Shown: positions 29,307 through 40,490, counted from the stretch's first letter. The stretch: 64,000 bases of DNA from Macrococcus epidermidis (GCF_003259695.1 NZ_PZJH01000001.1:744001-808000); one strand, 5' to 3'. Numbers and translations: made by a program. The notes: generated by a model from the letters alone, not told the origin.

Positions 29307-29510
29307 ATGTTAAAAGAAGTTGTATTAAATCTTATGTATGTTACAGGTGTAAAAGAAGATGGTAAAGAAGTATTTAAGACAAGACGTTTTAATCAAGTGC
29401 GTATGGATTTGCTTGATAGTGATTTACAAAACTTTGCAACATTAATGTCTGAATTGACTGGTGAAGATTATGTAAAGATTGATAAAGTTGAAACGAAAGC
29501 AGTGATTTAA
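29307..29510 (+). CDS. DUF1659 family small protein
   Basis: A 67-residue protein (YVTGVKEDGKEVFKTRRFNQVRMD...). It pairs with the following DUF2922 gene, an arrangement common in Bacilli. A very strong ribosome binding site (AAAGGAGGTGAGAAC) precedes the ATG. Both proteins are predicted to be small beta-rich cytoplasmic proteins of unknown role. Confidence 0.85.
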   Translation: MLKEVVLNLMYVTGVKEDGKEVFKTRRFNQVRMDLLDSDLQNFATLMSELTGEDYVKIDKVETKAVI

Positions 29511-29529
29511 TTATTAGCGGGAGGAATAA

Positions 29530-29757
29530 ATGATGAAAAGCTTACAAATGAACTTTTTAACGGATACTGGAAAAAACTACACATTTACAGTGAATCAGCC
29601 GAAACAGGATTTGACACGTGAAACGGTATTATCTGTAATGGAGAGCATCGTCAATAGTAAATATTTTATTACGACAGCAGGTGTTCCAGTATCGATAAAA
29701 TCAGCAAAATTAGTCGATAAAGTTGAAACGATTCTTTTTGATTTAGAGGAAAAGTAA
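29530..29757 (+). CDS. DUF2922 family small protein
   Basis: A 75-residue protein (LQMNFLTDTGKNYTFTVNQPKQDLTRETVLSVMESIV...) of the DUF2922 family, 19 bases behind the DUF1659 gene. GGGAGGAATAA precedes two adjacent ATG codons (29530 and 29533). Upstream of sbcDC but separated from it by a terminator. Function unknown. Confidence 0.85.
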   Translation: MMKSLQMNFLTDTGKNYTFTVNQPKQDLTRETVLSVMESIVNSKYFITTAGVPVSIKSAKLVDKVETILFDLEEK

Positions 29758-29801
29758 TAATAACATATTAATAAATGCATACTTGTTGAATATACCATCG
29801 G

Positions 29802-29831
29802 CACATCCCTATATCAGGGATGTGTTTTTTT
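29802..29831 (+). terminator. terminator after the DUF2922 gene
   Basis: CACATCCCT pairs with AGGGATGTG, followed by seven T. Confidence 0.92.
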
Positions 29832-29858
29832 GTATAATAAATGCTGAGGTGAAAAAGT

Positions 29859-30974
29859 ATGAAGATAATGCATATCGCAGATTTACATATTGGACGAACA
29901 ATCAATCAGTTTTCTTTACTAAATGATCAGCAGATGATTTTAAATCAGCTCATAGAACGAATTGATGAAGAGGGCATAGATGTACTTGTCATAGCAGGTG
30001 ATATATATGATCGTTCAATACCATCAAAGGAAGCAATGCAGGTATATGAGTCATTTTTACTATCAGTAAATGTAGATAGAAAAATTCCGGTGCTCGCTGT
30101 AAGCGGAAATCACGATGGTGCTGAACGTTTAGGTCATGCAAGAAATTATTTTAAGCAGTTCCAATATTATCTTTCAACTACGATTGAAGATAGTTTAACA
30201 CCTGTAATCATTGATGGTGTTCATTTCTACTTAGTCCCTTATATTGATCTGGCATATGCCCGTCAGTATTTCAATGATGAATCGATAAGAACGCATCAGG
30301 ATACATATCAGAAGATAATATCAAACATAGAAAACAATATGGATAAAAATAAGAAAAACATATTGATCAGTCATCTATTTGTTGCTGGTGGTGCGGTAAC
30401 AGAATCTGAAAGAGAACTCGTTATCGGGACTGTCGAGCATGTGAATAAATCATTATTTGATGAATTTGACTATACGCTGCTCGGTCATCTGCATACACCA
30501 GACGCAATAAAAGATGAGAAAGTTTTTTATAGTGGGAGTTTAATGCGTTATTCTTTCTCTGAAATTGGCCAACGTAAGGGTTATAGAATATTTGATTTAA
30601 ATGAAAATGTAGTAAATTTTAAACCTCTAAAATATGAAAGAGATTTAGAGGTTGCACAAGGAACGTTTAATGAGGCGATGCATTTACAGCTTAAGTGTAA
30701 TCAGCATGCATATTTAAGGCTTGAACTTAGTGAGATGGAAGCGGTTAATGAACCTATGGCTAAATTAAAACAAATTTATCCGAATTTACTCGAATTAAAA
30801 CCGATATTGAAAGCAAATAATACATTTACGATGAGTAAGGATGTTACAAGTCTAAATACAATGGATCTCATAGCGACATTCTATCAAGAAATGACGGAAG
30901 AAACGTTAAATGATCAACAAATTGATACGCTTCATTCATTACTGACAGCAGGAGGTGATTCAGATGAGACCTAA
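29859..30974 (+). CDS. sbcD: SbcD exonuclease subunit (Mre11-like nuclease)
   Basis: Metallophosphoesterase subunit of the SbcCD nuclease, which cuts DNA hairpins and processes blocked ends. All phosphoesterase motifs are visible: IADLHIGR, VIAGDIYDR, VSGNHDG, LISHLFVAGG and LLGHLHTP. 371 residues. GAGGTGAAAAAGT precedes the ATG. Its end overlaps the sbcC start by 11 bases, so the two subunits are translationally coupled. Confidence 0.95.
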   Translation: MKIMHIADLHIGRTINQFSLLNDQQMILNQLIERIDEEGIDVLVIAGDIYDRSIPSKEAMQVYESFLLSVNVDRKIPVLAVSGNHDGAERLGHARNYFKQFQYYLSTTIEDSLTPVIIDGVHFYLVPYIDLAYARQYFNDESIRTHQDTYQKIISNIENNMDKNKKNILISHLFVAGGAVTESERELVIGTVEHVNKSLFDEFDYTLLGHLHTPDAIKDEKVFYSGSLMRYSFSEIGQRKGYRIFDLNENVVNFKPLKYERDLEVAQGTFNEAMHLQLKCNQHAYLRLELSEMEAVNEPMAKLKQIYPNLLELKPILKANNTFTMSKDVTSLNTMDLIATFYQEMTEETLNDQQIDTLHSLLTAGGDSDET

Positions 30975-33900
30975 TACATTAACGTTAAAAGCATTTGGTC
31001 CTTTTAAGGAAGAAACAATCGATTTTAAAAGCCTTCAAAATCATCAGCTGTTTCTAATCAGTGGTAAGACCGGTGCAGGAAAAACGACGATATTTGATGG
31101 GATGATGTACGCATTATTTGGTGTCGCGTCGACGAGTGATCGTGAGGAATCAAATTTAAGAAATATAAATGCACAGGATGATGAACCCACAGAAGTTATC
31201 TATAACTTTTATATGCAGGGCAAACAATATGAAATTTACAGAGACATATCCTTTATAAAAAATGGTAATAAGACGAAGAAACCAACTCAGCTCAATGTTT
31301 ATGAAATCGATGCAAACGAGAAACGATTGCTAGCATCTGGACTGACTGCTGGAAAAGAAAAGATAAAAGATATTATAAAGCTGGATGCCCATCAATTTAG
31401 AAAAATTTTTATATTACCACAAGGTGAATTTAAATCATTACTTGTCTCGGGATCAAAAGAAAAGTCAGATATATTACGTACACTTTTCGATACGACGAAC
31501 ATTCAAAAGTTGTCTGCACAACTGCGAGAAAAAGTTCAGCAGGATCAAAAAGAAATGCTGGCATTAGAATCTGAAATAGGTGTCCAGTTTGCCATGTTCA
31601 ATGGACTAATCGATCAAAATGGGGCAAAAACTTATACCGATAAACGTGATGCAATTCAATCTGCTTTATTAACGATGAATGATGAAATTAAAAAGTCTAA
31701 AGAAACGCTTGAAATTAAACGTAATTTGTTAAAGGAAAAAGAGAAAGAAGTAAGTGACGCAGAAATTTTAAATGATAGTATCATACAATTAAAGGAACAT
31801 GAAGCGGAACGTATTCGTTTAATGGAAAACGAAAAAAATATTAATGACAAGCAAAATGATTTAAAATACCTTATTCAGTTTGATCATTATAAGATGATTG
31901 AAAATGATTTATTTTCTCATATTAAGAAAAGAGAAATAGTAGAACAAAACATAAAGCGCCTTAACATTCAATTTCAGGAAATAGAAAAAAGGTTGAAAGT
32001 ATTACGTAAGCAACAAGAAACATTTCAACAAAGTTATGAAGATATCACTGAAAAGAAAAAATATGTTGTTCAAAATGAGCGTTATACACATTCAAAATAT
32101 AAAAATTTACAGCAAGATATTCGTAAAAGTAAAGAAAAAATAACCACTTTAACAAATAAGATTGAATCAATACAAGAAAAAGTAAATGATGCGCAAAACT
32201 ATGAAAGAGAAAAACAGTTGATACAAACGCAAGTACTTGAAAATGATTCAAAAATTACCACACTGGACAATACAATCACAAAAGTTAAGATGCAGATTGT
32301 TACATTATCAAAAATTATACAACAATTAGACCGTTTGCTATCAACTAAGGAATCCTATCAAAATATCGATGAATCAATAAAATCATTAAAAAGTAAATTA
32401 AATGATTTACAAAGTAGTGAGAAAGTACAGGATGTTGAACAAATAGAAAACATCAAATCTCAATTAAATGTTGGGGATAAATGTCCGGTTTGTGCGAATG
32501 TTATTCACAATCTAGATGATACATCACATATAGAAGCACATAAATACCAAATAGAACTAGAACAAATGAAACAACGTCAGCAAAAATTGAGTACTTCTAT
32601 TGAAATTTACATAAATGAACTTGAAAAAATTCCATCAATTACTCATATTCATGATGAAGATAAATCGAAATTTAATACAATCGAAATTGGTGCATTAAAT
32701 GAATGGATTGATAATATAACAATCGAAAATATAGGTAATGCAGTGTATTTGGCAATACAGGAACAGGTACAAGCTAATATTAAGGTACTTTCTCATGATA
32801 TAAAACGTGCAGATAATGAACTTCTGGAACTAACAAATGTTAATTTAAAGTATCAAGAGCAATTACATACGCTTGACGCAGCACACGATGAAACAGTTCA
32901 ATTTGTTGAATCACTTAAATCAATTCAAGAGGAAGTTACTGTGGTCGAGAAACAATATCACACAGACGCATCTGATTTTTCAAAGTTTCTGCAAGATACG
33001 AATACGGATAATCACGAGTCATTTATCAAACGATTCAATACCTATAAAAATGAAATCTCAACTTATGAATCGTCCTTTGAACAATGTAAAGATAATATCG
33101 CACAAGACGAAAAAGAAAAACTGGTTATTCATCAAAATGTTGAGAGTTTGAACAGACAAAAAGAAGAAATCGTTCAATCAATTCAACTTTACAATGAAAG
33201 AATAGAACAATATCAAATCCCTGAAGCAATTAAACTAAAGTATACTGATAAAAATATTAGTGTTATTATTGAACAATTTGAGAAAGAAATTAAAGCGTTC
33301 CATGATAAGCGACTTACACTATCCAATGAAATAGATCGATTCAATCAGATTATTGACAATCGTAAATCACCTAATCTGGATAATTTGCATCAGGAACTAG
33401 AAACAATGAGAGAAATGATAGATGAACTGGTTTCAAATGTTGGTTCTATGCAGGAGAAATATCAGAATTATACAAACCAGTTTATAAAGCTTGAAGATAG
33501 ACTTACTTATTATGAATCAACAATGAAAGATGTAAGATCACTTGTATTATTGAGCGATGCTTTAAATGGAAATAATGCTCAGAAGATAGATATTGAAACT
33601 TATGTATTAATGTATTATCTGGAACAGACATTGCTATTAGCTAATAATCGACTAAGACAGATGACGGGTAATCGTTATGAGTTACGACGTCGTGCTGAAA
33701 AGCGAGGTGGTGGCAGACAAGGCCTTGTTATAGATGTATTTGATTATAATGCGAATAAAACGAGAAATATATCTTCATTGTCTGGAGGAGAGACGTTTAT
33801 TGCCTCATTATGCCTAGCATTAGGCTTATCAGATTTTGTGATGCAAATTTCTGGGGGGATTCATCTGGAATCTGTGTTTATTGATGAAGGTTTTGGAACG

Positions 33901-34071
33901 TTGGATGATGAAACTTTAGAAGTAGCAGTTAACGCATTAATCGATCTGCAAACATCAGGTAAACTCGTTGGAATGATTAGTCATGTACAATTACTCAAAG
34001 AAAGAATACCAGCAATATTAAAGATTGAGTCGAACGGTTTTGATAGCAGTGCCACATTTATCATTCAATAA
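30964..34071 (+). CDS. sbcC: SbcC exonuclease subunit (Rad50-like SMC ATPase)
   Basis: A 1035-residue ATPase partner of SbcD. Walker A is LISGKTGAGKTTIFDGM near the N-terminus; two long coiled-coil arms flank a zinc hook CPVC (residues 507-510); the ABC signature LSSLSGGETFIASL and Walker B ESVFIDEGFGTLDDE are near the end. I start at ATG 30964, which follows GGAGGTGATT inside sbcD; the frame open from 30955 is not used. It is complete. Confidence 0.95.
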   Translation: MRPNTLTLKAFGPFKEETIDFKSLQNHQLFLISGKTGAGKTTIFDGMMYALFGVASTSDREESNLRNINAQDDEPTEVIYNFYMQGKQYEIYRDISFIKNGNKTKKPTQLNVYEIDANEKRLLASGLTAGKEKIKDIIKLDAHQFRKIFILPQGEFKSLLVSGSKEKSDILRTLFDTTNIQKLSAQLREKVQQDQKEMLALESEIGVQFAMFNGLIDQNGAKTYTDKRDAIQSALLTMNDEIKKSKETLEIKRNLLKEKEKEVSDAEILNDSIIQLKEHEAERIRLMENEKNINDKQNDLKYLIQFDHYKMIENDLFSHIKKREIVEQNIKRLNIQFQEIEKRLKVLRKQQETFQQSYEDITEKKKYVVQNERYTHSKYKNLQQDIRKSKEKITTLTNKIESIQEKVNDAQNYEREKQLIQTQVLENDSKITTLDNTITKVKMQIVTLSKIIQQLDRLLSTKESYQNIDESIKSLKSKLNDLQSSEKVQDVEQIENIKSQLNVGDKCPVCANVIHNLDDTSHIEAHKYQIELEQMKQRQQKLSTSIEIYINELEKIPSITHIHDEDKSKFNTIEIGALNEWIDNITIENIGNAVYLAIQEQVQANIKVLSHDIKRADNELLELTNVNLKYQEQLHTLDAAHDETVQFVESLKSIQEEVTVVEKQYHTDASDFSKFLQDTNTDNHESFIKRFNTYKNEISTYESSFEQCKDNIAQDEKEKLVIHQNVESLNRQKEEIVQSIQLYNERIEQYQIPEAIKLKYTDKNISVIIEQFEKEIKAFHDKRLTLSNEIDRFNQIIDNRKSPNLDNLHQELETMREMIDELVSNVGSMQEKYQNYTNQFIKLEDRLTYYESTMKDVRSLVLLSDALNGNNAQKIDIETYVLMYYLEQTLLLANNRLRQMTGNRYELRRRAEKRGGGRQGLVIDVFDYNANKTRNISSLSGGETFIASLCLALGLSDFVMQISGGIHLESVFIDEGFGTLDDETLEVAVNALIDLQTSGKLVGMISHVQLLKERIPAILKIESNGFDSSATFIIQ

Positions 34072-34180
34072 TTTCAGGAATCTTAAAAATTGTAATAATT
34101 ATGACAAAACTTTCGTTGTATTCATATACTCATTACACCTATTATTTGTTATATTAATGTTTGATAAATAGGAGGGAATT

Positions 34181-34807
34181 ATGAAAAAATTACGAATTTT
34201 TACAATTATTTTAACTACTTTATTTATTTTTGCGGCTTGTAGTAATTCAAGAATAGTACCGAAGTCTTTATTTGGGAATACCATTACTGAATTTTCAGGG
34301 ACAAATGAAGAAGGTAAAGCAATTTCTGAGAAAGATTTGAAAGGCAAAGTCTGGTTAGTAGATTTTATCTTTACTAACTGTAAAACTGTTTGTCCACCGA
34401 TGACTTATAATATGAGTCAAGTTGCAGATGAACTGAAAAAAGAGGGTGTATCTCCTAAAGACTACGGAATTATTAGTTTTAGTGTGGATCCAAAGAAAGA
34501 CACGCCTGAAAAATTGAAAAAATATATTAATCAGTATAATCCGCCAAAAGGTGTGTGGACAGCTGTTACTGATTATGATGAAAAGTTCATCCGACAGTTT
34601 GCAGAAGAGAATTTTAAAACGATTGTCGTTCCACCGACTGCTGACAATGATCAGGCGACACATGGTACATCGTTTTACTTAGTTGACCAAAATGGTGTAA
34701 TTATGAAAGATTATGCAGGAAAAGATACTGGAGATAAAAAATTTCCGAAAGCAGAAATTGTTGAAGATGTGAAGACAATGATAAAAGAAGGACCTTATAA
34801 AAAGTAA
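34181..34807 (+). CDS. SCO1/SenC family lipoprotein
   Basis: Signal peptide with lipobox IFAAC; mature thioredoxin-fold Sco domain with the copper/redox motif CKTVCP (CxxxC) and the conserved distal His in DQATHGTSFYLVD. Sco proteins help build the CuA centre of cytochrome c oxidase or act as extracytoplasmic thiol reductases. 208 residues. AGGAGGGAATT precedes the ATG. It is monocistronic, with a terminator shared with mscL. Confidence 0.92.
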   Translation: MKKLRIFTIILTTLFIFAACSNSRIVPKSLFGNTITEFSGTNEEGKAISEKDLKGKVWLVDFIFTNCKTVCPPMTYNMSQVADELKKEGVSPKDYGIISFSVDPKKDTPEKLKKYINQYNPPKGVWTAVTDYDEKFIRQFAEENFKTIVVPPTADNDQATHGTSFYLVDQNGVIMKDYAGKDTGDKKFPKAEIVEDVKTMIKEGPYKK

Positions 34808-34815
34808 AAAAGATA

Positions 34816-34850
34816 AGAAAAAGAGATTGCAATCGCAATCTCTTTTTAAT
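34816..34850. terminator. bidirectional terminator
   Basis: AAAAGAGATTGC pairs with GCAATCTCTTTT between the convergent Sco and mscL genes. Confidence 0.9.
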
Positions 34851-34851
34851 A

Positions 34852-35220
34852 TTATTTAGAACGCAATAAATCTCTAATTTCAGTTAATAATACAGTATTT
34901 TCTTCTACTGCTTCCTCAACTTCTTCAACATCGCTCTTACGTGTTAATTTATTGATTAATTTAACGAATAAGAAGATGGCTGCGGCAACGATTAAGAAAT
35001 CAACGATAGATTGAATGAAGACACCATATTTAATACCTTTATAAGCCCAGTTTGATGCGAAATCAGTATCACCAAAGATAAGACCGATTATTGGCATAAT
35101 AACATCTGCTACTAATGAAGATACGATTTTACCAAATGCTGCACCGATTACCACTGCAACTGCTAAATCAAGAACGTTTCCTTTAATAGCAAATTCTTTA
35201 AATTCTTTTATTAATGACAT
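34852..35220 (-). CDS. mscL: large-conductance mechanosensitive channel
   Basis: A 122-residue inner-membrane channel that opens under hypo-osmotic stress. The N-terminal amphipathic helix and first membrane segment ([37 protein letters not shown]) are highly conserved, and a second membrane helix (about 70-92) and acidic C-terminal bundle follow. AGGAGGTGACT precedes the ATG. It neighbours an osmolyte importer. Confidence 0.97.
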   Translation of the reverse strand: MSLIKEFKEFAIKGNVLDLAVAVVIGAAFGKIVSSLVADVIMPIIGLIFGDTDFASNWAYKGIKYGVFIQSIVDFLIVAAAIFLFVKLINKLTRKSDVEEVEEAVEENTVLLTEIRDLLRSK

Positions 35221-35527
35221 GTATAGTCACCTCCTATAATAATTCTATTTTACAATCAAAAATATAAAAAATCAATCTCTATTTATTTATTAAATTAATT
35301 TTTATTAAATTTTTATCATTTTACAAATAATATTTCTTTCAATTATAAATAATAAGTATATTTGAAATGAGGTGATGAGAAATAAAATTTTTAGATTATA
35401 AAGAAATAGCAATGAAAACGATTTAAATTTTTCATTTTGATATTTTCTTAATATTTATTTATTTGAAATTAACTTTTCTCTTTGTTATACTATAGACTGT
35501 TTTTAATAATTAGAGAGGAGTTTTTTA
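35221..35527. other. intergenic region between mscL and opuD
   Basis: Very AT-rich. The only clear element is the opuD promoter at 35463-35491; no other structure or gene is evident. Confidence 0.6.
35463..35491 (+). promoter_or_regulatory. opuD promoter
   Basis: TTGAAA (35463-35468), 17-base spacer, TATACT (35486-35491): a near-consensus sigma-A promoter 37 bases before the opuD start. Confidence 0.75.
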
Positions 35528-37081
35528 ATGAAAGAAGGTAGAAAATTAACACCTGTATTTTTTATTGCACTAGCTTTAGTGGCCGTTACAGTGATTTTAG
35601 GTATTACTATTCCAGAAGAATTTAGTAAAATAACAGGTAATATTAACCAATGGATTTCTAAATATTTTGGTTGGTATTATGTTATGGTGACTTCTATATT
35701 TGTCTTTACATGTTTATTCTTAATATTAAGTCCGATCGGTAAACTTAAATTAGGTAAACCAAAGGATAAACCTGAATTTAGTACAATCTCATGGTTTGCA
35801 ATGTTATTTAGTGCAGGTATGGGGATCGGTTTAGTCTTTTATGGTGCATCAGAACCTTTAAGTCATTTTATTACCTCACCTGTTGCTGAACCAGAGACGG
35901 ATGAAGCGATGAAAGATGCATTTCGTTATACATTTTTCCACTGGGGATTTCATGCGTGGGCAACATATGGCGTTGTAGCGCTTGGACTTGCATATGCACA
36001 ATTTAGAAAAGGTGAACCAGGATTAATTTCAAGAACACTACGTCCTGTGTTAGGGAATAAGGTTGATGGATGGATTGGAACAATCATTGATGTACTTGCA
36101 GTATTTGCAACAGTAGTAGGGGTTGCAGTTTCACTTGGTATGGGTGCTCAGCAGATCAATGGTGGTTTGCATTATCTCTTTAATATTCCAAATACATTTA
36201 ACGTGAAATTAATCATTGTTATTATCGTTACAATATTATTCTTGATAAGTGCGTGGAGTGGCTTATCAAAAGGTATCCAAATTTTAAGTAATGCAAATAT
36301 TACGCTCGCAACATTATTATTATTTGCAGTATTATTTTTAGGTCCAACAGTATTAATTTTAAATATGTTTTCAACATCAATCGGTAATTTATTACAGAAT
36401 TTCTTAAGTATGAGTTTTGATGTTGCGCCACTTGATAAAAATAAACATGACTGGATGAACAGCTGGACAATTTATTATTGGGGCTGGTGGATGAGCTGGA
36501 GCCCATTTGTTGGTATCTTTATCGCACGTGTTTCAAAAGGAAGAACGATTCGTGAATTTTTAATCGGTGTATTACTCGTTCCTACTATTATCAGTGCACT
36601 ATGGTTTAGTGTGTTTGGTGTAACAGGTATTGAAGTATTCAAGGATGTTCCGAAAATTGGTGAAATGGTCGTTGAAACTCAATTGTTTGCAATCTTTGAA
36701 CATTTGCCGATGGCGATGGGCTTATCATTGATAGCTTTATCATTGATTTGTACTTTCTTTATAACGTCAGCAGATTCTGCGACGTTTGTATTAGGTATGC
36801 AGTCTACAAACGGCTCTTTAGAACCAGCAAACTATATTAAAGTGATTTGGGGTGTTGCGCAATCTTTAATCGCGCTTGTGTTAATTTATGCAGGTGGTCT
36901 TTCTGCATTGCAAAGCGCAGCGATCATTGCAGCTTTCCCATTCTCATTTGTATTAATGTTGATGTTAGTTTCTGTCTATAAAGACGGAAATAAAGAAAGA
37001 ATGAGGCTTGGGTTAACGTTGAAACCCGATAAAAAGTTTAGAAATAAAACTTATGAGGTCAATCCTCAGAAAAATAAATAA
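35528..37081 (+). CDS. opuD: BCCT-family glycine betaine transporter
   Basis: A 517-residue secondary transporter with 12 membrane helices. The BCCT signature lies in WTIYYWGWWMSWSPFVGIFIARVSKGRTIREF, and the Gly-rich stretch FSAGMGIGLVFYGASEPLSHF is present. It imports betaine or related osmolytes under high salt. AGAGAGGAG precedes the ATG. The exact substrate (betaine, choline or carnitine) cannot be read with certainty. Confidence 0.9.
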   Translation: MKEGRKLTPVFFIALALVAVTVILGITIPEEFSKITGNINQWISKYFGWYYVMVTSIFVFTCLFLILSPIGKLKLGKPKDKPEFSTISWFAMLFSAGMGIGLVFYGASEPLSHFITSPVAEPETDEAMKDAFRYTFFHWGFHAWATYGVVALGLAYAQFRKGEPGLISRTLRPVLGNKVDGWIGTIIDVLAVFATVVGVAVSLGMGAQQINGGLHYLFNIPNTFNVKLIIVIIVTILFLISAWSGLSKGIQILSNANITLATLLLFAVLFLGPTVLILNMFSTSIGNLLQNFLSMSFDVAPLDKNKHDWMNSWTIYYWGWWMSWSPFVGIFIARVSKGRTIREFLIGVLLVPTIISALWFSVFGVTGIEVFKDVPKIGEMVVETQLFAIFEHLPMAMGLSLIALSLICTFFITSADSATFVLGMQSTNGSLEPANYIKVIWGVAQSLIALVLIYAGGLSALQSAAIIAAFPFSFVLMLMLVSVYKDGNKERMRLGLTLKPDKKFRNKTYEVNPQKNK

Positions 37082-37082
37082 T

Positions 37083-37125
37083 AGTAAAGACAGTTCAGGT
37101 TATTTTACTTGAACTGTCTTTTTAT
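37083..37125 (+). terminator. opuD terminator
   Basis: AAAGACAGTTCA(G)GT pairs with AC(T)TGAACTGTCTTT, followed by TTATC. Confidence 0.88.
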
Positions 37126-37243
37126 CATAAGTAAAACTTATAAACTGGTATAGCTTATTTGGAATGTGATAATATTTACTTCTCATTCTATTTTGATTAA
37201 AATAGGGTTGTAAAGGCTTTAATAATCTTTAGGGGGAACGAAT

Positions 37244-39952
37244 ATGAATTCAAATTTACAACAAACTGCAAAACAGATATTTGAATTAAATGGTAAATCG
37301 TACACGTTTTATAGTTTAAAATCTTTAGAATCATTAGGTTTAGGAGAAATTAAAAATTTACCTTATTCTATTCGTGTATTACTAGAATCAGTGTTACGCC
37401 AATATGATGGTCGTGTAATTAACGAGGATCATATTAAGCATTTAGTAAAATGGGGCAAAAAGAATGATCCAAACGCTGAAGTGCCGTTTAAACCATCACG
37501 TGTTATTTTACAGGACTTTACTGGTGTGCCTGCGGTCGTTGACTTAGCATCACTTCGTAAAGCAATGGATGACGTTGGTGGGGATGTTACGAAGATTAAT
37601 CCGGAAGTACCTGTAGATTTAGTAATTGACCACTCTGTACAAGTGGATGCCTATGGTAATGAAACTGCATTAAAACGTAACATGGAGTTAGAATTTGCAC
37701 GTAACAAAGAACGTTATCAATTCTTAAACTGGGCGACAAAAGCATTTGATAACTATCGTGCGGTTCCGCCAGCAACAGGTATCGTACATCAAGTAAACTT
37801 AGAATATTTAGCGAACGTTGTTCACGTACGTGACGTAAATGGTGAACAAGTTACTTTCCCTGATACGTTAGTAGGTACTGACTCACATACAACGATGATC
37901 AATGGTATCGGTGTACTTGGATGGGGTGTAGGTGGAATTGAAGCAGAAGCGGGTATGCTTGGTCAACCATCTTATTTCCCTGTACCGGAAGTAATTGGTG
38001 TAAAACTGACGGGAGAACTTCCTGAAGGTGCAACTGCCACTGACTTAGCGTTACGTGTGACTCAGGAATTACGTAAAAAAGGTGTTGTCGGTAAATTTGT
38101 TGAATTCTTCGGCCCAGGTGTAGTGAACTTACCACTTGCAGACCGTGCGACAATTGCTAATATGGCCCCTGAATATGGTGCTACGTGTGGTTTCTTCCCA
38201 GTTGATGAAGAAGCTTTAAATTATATGCGTTTAACAGGTCGTGATGAAGCACATATCCAGCTTGTAAAAGAATATTTAGTAAAGAATGACATGTTTTTTA
38301 CAACAGATAAAGAAGATCCTACGTACACTGATACATTAAATTTAGATCTTTCAACTGTGGAAGCTTCATTATCAGGACCGAAACGTCCTCAAGATTTAAT
38401 CAAACTTAGCGATATGAAAAAAGAATTTGTGAAATCCGTTACTGCTAAAGCGGGCAATCAAGGTCATGGATTAGATAAAGCTGAATTTGATAAAACTGCA
38501 TCGGCTACACTTGCTGATGGTAAATCCATCACAATGAAAACGGGAGATATCGCAATTGCGGCGATTACATCTTGTACAAATACATCAAACCCTTACGTGA
38601 TGTTAGGTGCTGGATTAGTTGCTAAAAAAGCTGTAGAAAAAGGATTACAAGTGCCTGCTTATGTGAAAACTTCATTAGCACCGGGTTCTAAAGTTGTTAC
38701 AGGATATCTTGAAGATTCAGGATTACAAACGTATCTTAATCAATTAGGATTTAATACTGTCGGTTACGGATGTACGACATGTATCGGTAACTCAGGTCCG
38801 TTATTACCTGAAATTGAAGAAACAATTTCAAAAGAAGATTTATTAGTAACTTCTGTATTATCTGGTAACCGTAACTTTGAAGGTCGTATTCATCCATTAG
38901 TGAAAGCAAACTACCTTGCTTCACCGCAACTTGTTGTGGCATACGCGTTAGCTGGTACTGTTGACATCGATTTACAAAATGATCCGATCGGTAAAGGTCA
39001 CGATGGTAAAGATGTATTCTTAAAAGATATCTGGCCAACGATTGATGAAGTTAAAAATGAAGTTAATGCTGTTGTAACACCAGAATTATTTAGAAAAGAA
39101 TATGAAAATGTCTTTAATTCAAATGAAATGTGGAACCAAATTGAATCAACTGATCAACCTTTATATGATTTTGATCCGACATCGACATATATTCAAAATC
39201 CTACATTCTTCCAGGGATTATCTAAAGAACCAGGAAGTATTGCACCACTTAAAGATTTAGCGGTTATGGGTAAATTTGGTGACTCAGTTACAACTGACCA
39301 TATTTCTCCGGCAGGTGCTATCGGTAAAGATACACCAGCAGGAAAATACTTAAGAGAAAATGGCGTTGAAATCCGTGACTTTAACTCATATGGCTCTCGT
39401 CGTGGTAATCATGAAGTAATGATGCGTGGTACATTTGCAAATATCCGTATTAAAAACCAAATCGCACCAGGTACAGAAGGTGGATTTACAACGTATTGGC
39501 CAACGGGTGAAGTAATGCCGATTTTCGATGCTTGTATGAAATATCAGGCAGATGGTAAAGGATTAGTCGTGTTAGCTGGAAATGACTACGGTATGGGTTC
39601 TAGTCGTGACTGGGCTGCAAAAGGTACTAATCTTTTAGGCGTAAAAACAGTGATCGCTCAAAGTTACGAGCGTATTCACCGTTCTAACTTAGTGATGATG
39701 GGTGTATTACCTTTACAATTCTTAAAAGGTGATTCTGCAGATGCATTAGGGTTAGATGGTTCTGAAACATTCTCAGTTGAAATCAATGAAGGTATCAAAC
39801 CACGTGATGAAGTGAAAGTTACTGCAGTGAAAACTGATGGAACTGTTGTTGAATTCAATGCTTTAGCACGATTTGACTCAGAAGTAGAATTAGATTACTA
39901 CCGTCATGGTGGTATTCTACAAATGGTTTTAAGAGATAAGTTAACGCAATAA
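37244..39952 (+). CDS. acnA: aconitate hydratase
   Basis: [4Fe-4S] enzyme that isomerises citrate and isocitrate in the TCA cycle, 902 residues. Cluster ligands are in [12 protein letters not shown] and [59 protein letters not shown] and [18 protein letters not shown] are typical of the AcnA/IRP type. This type can double as an RNA-binding protein when the cluster is lost in related bacteria. AGGGGGAACGAAT precedes the ATG. Confidence 0.97.
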   Translation: MNSNLQQTAKQIFELNGKSYTFYSLKSLESLGLGEIKNLPYSIRVLLESVLRQYDGRVINEDHIKHLVKWGKKNDPNAEVPFKPSRVILQDFTGVPAVVDLASLRKAMDDVGGDVTKINPEVPVDLVIDHSVQVDAYGNETALKRNMELEFARNKERYQFLNWATKAFDNYRAVPPATGIVHQVNLEYLANVVHVRDVNGEQVTFPDTLVGTDSHTTMINGIGVLGWGVGGIEAEAGMLGQPSYFPVPEVIGVKLTGELPEGATATDLALRVTQELRKKGVVGKFVEFFGPGVVNLPLADRATIANMAPEYGATCGFFPVDEEALNYMRLTGRDEAHIQLVKEYLVKNDMFFTTDKEDPTYTDTLNLDLSTVEASLSGPKRPQDLIKLSDMKKEFVKSVTAKAGNQGHGLDKAEFDKTASATLADGKSITMKTGDIAIAAITSCTNTSNPYVMLGAGLVAKKAVEKGLQVPAYVKTSLAPGSKVVTGYLEDSGLQTYLNQLGFNTVGYGCTTCIGNSGPLLPEIEETISKEDLLVTSVLSGNRNFEGRIHPLVKANYLASPQLVVAYALAGTVDIDLQNDPIGKGHDGKDVFLKDIWPTIDEVKNEVNAVVTPELFRKEYENVFNSNEMWNQIESTDQPLYDFDPTSTYIQNPTFFQGLSKEPGSIAPLKDLAVMGKFGDSVTTDHISPAGAIGKDTPAGKYLRENGVEIRDFNSYGSRRGNHEVMMRGTFANIRIKNQIAPGTEGGFTTYWPTGEVMPIFDACMKYQADGKGLVVLAGNDYGMGSSRDWAAKGTNLLGVKTVIAQSYERIHRSNLVMMGVLPLQFLKGDSADALGLDGSETFSVEINEGIKPRDEVKVTAVKTDGTVVEFNALARFDSEVELDYYRHGGILQMVLRDKLTQ

Positions 39953-39956
39953 AAAT

Positions 39957-39994
39957 AATTGACCTATGAATTAAAAATTCATAGGTCTTTTTTT
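39957..39994 (+). terminator. acnA terminator
   Basis: GACCTATGAA pairs with TTCATAGGTC, followed by eight T. The FapR-like box begins within the end of this T run. Confidence 0.9.
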
Positions 39995-40009
39995 AGTACC
40001 AAGTACTAA
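39993..40009. promoter_or_regulatory. FapR-like operator upstream of the thioesterase gene
   Basis: TTAGTACCAAGTACTAA is a palindrome with perfect 7-base arms, and its TTAGTACC half matches the FapR operator core. A TACAAT -10-like hexamer is at 40018-40023, so the box would overlap the -35 region. Confidence 0.6.
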
Positions 40010-40053
40010 ACATTTGGTACAATAGAGTTATCATTTATAAGAAGGTGGATAAT

Positions 40054-40482
40054 TTGTATTATACAGAAAAAGAAATAGAAGTGCGTTATGCAGAAACAGA
40101 CAAAATGGATGTCGTTTATCATGCAAATTATTTAATATGGTTTGAAGTTGCTCGAACAGATTTTATTGCAAAAGCTGGATTCAGCTATGCAGATATGGAA
40201 AAAGATGATCTAATCTCACCTGTATTAGATGTAAATGTAAAATATAAACGCTCAATTACTTATCCTGAAAAGATAACAATCAAAACATGGATACATGCTT
40301 ATTCAAAGTTAAAAACTGTCTATGCTTACGAAGTGATTAAAGAGAATGGGGAGATTGCTGCCACAGGACAAACAACACATGTCGTACTAAAAAAAGGTAG
40401 CGATCGACCAATACGATTAGATCGCTATTATCCAGAGTGGCATGCCAAGTATCTGGAGTTTGTTGCAATGGGTGAACTTTAA
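40054..40482 (+). CDS. acyl-CoA thioesterase, YbgC/FadM (4HBT) family
   Basis: A 142-residue hot-dog-fold thioesterase. The active-site block RYAETDKMDVVYHANYLIWFEVARTDFI holds the conserved Asp and the YHxxY motif. I choose TTG 40054 (YYTEKEIEVRYAETD) because GAAGGTGG precedes it; the GTG at 40045 would overlap that site. It may hydrolyse acyl-CoA or 4-hydroxybenzoyl-CoA-like esters. The FapR-like box upstream suggests a link to fatty-acid synthesis. Confidence 0.88.
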   Translation: MYYTEKEIEVRYAETDKMDVVYHANYLIWFEVARTDFIAKAGFSYADMEKDDLISPVLDVNVKYKRSITYPEKITIKTWIHAYSKLKTVYAYEVIKENGEIAATGQTTHVVLKKGSDRPIRLDRYYPEWHAKYLEFVAMGEL

Positions 40483-40490
40483 AATATACA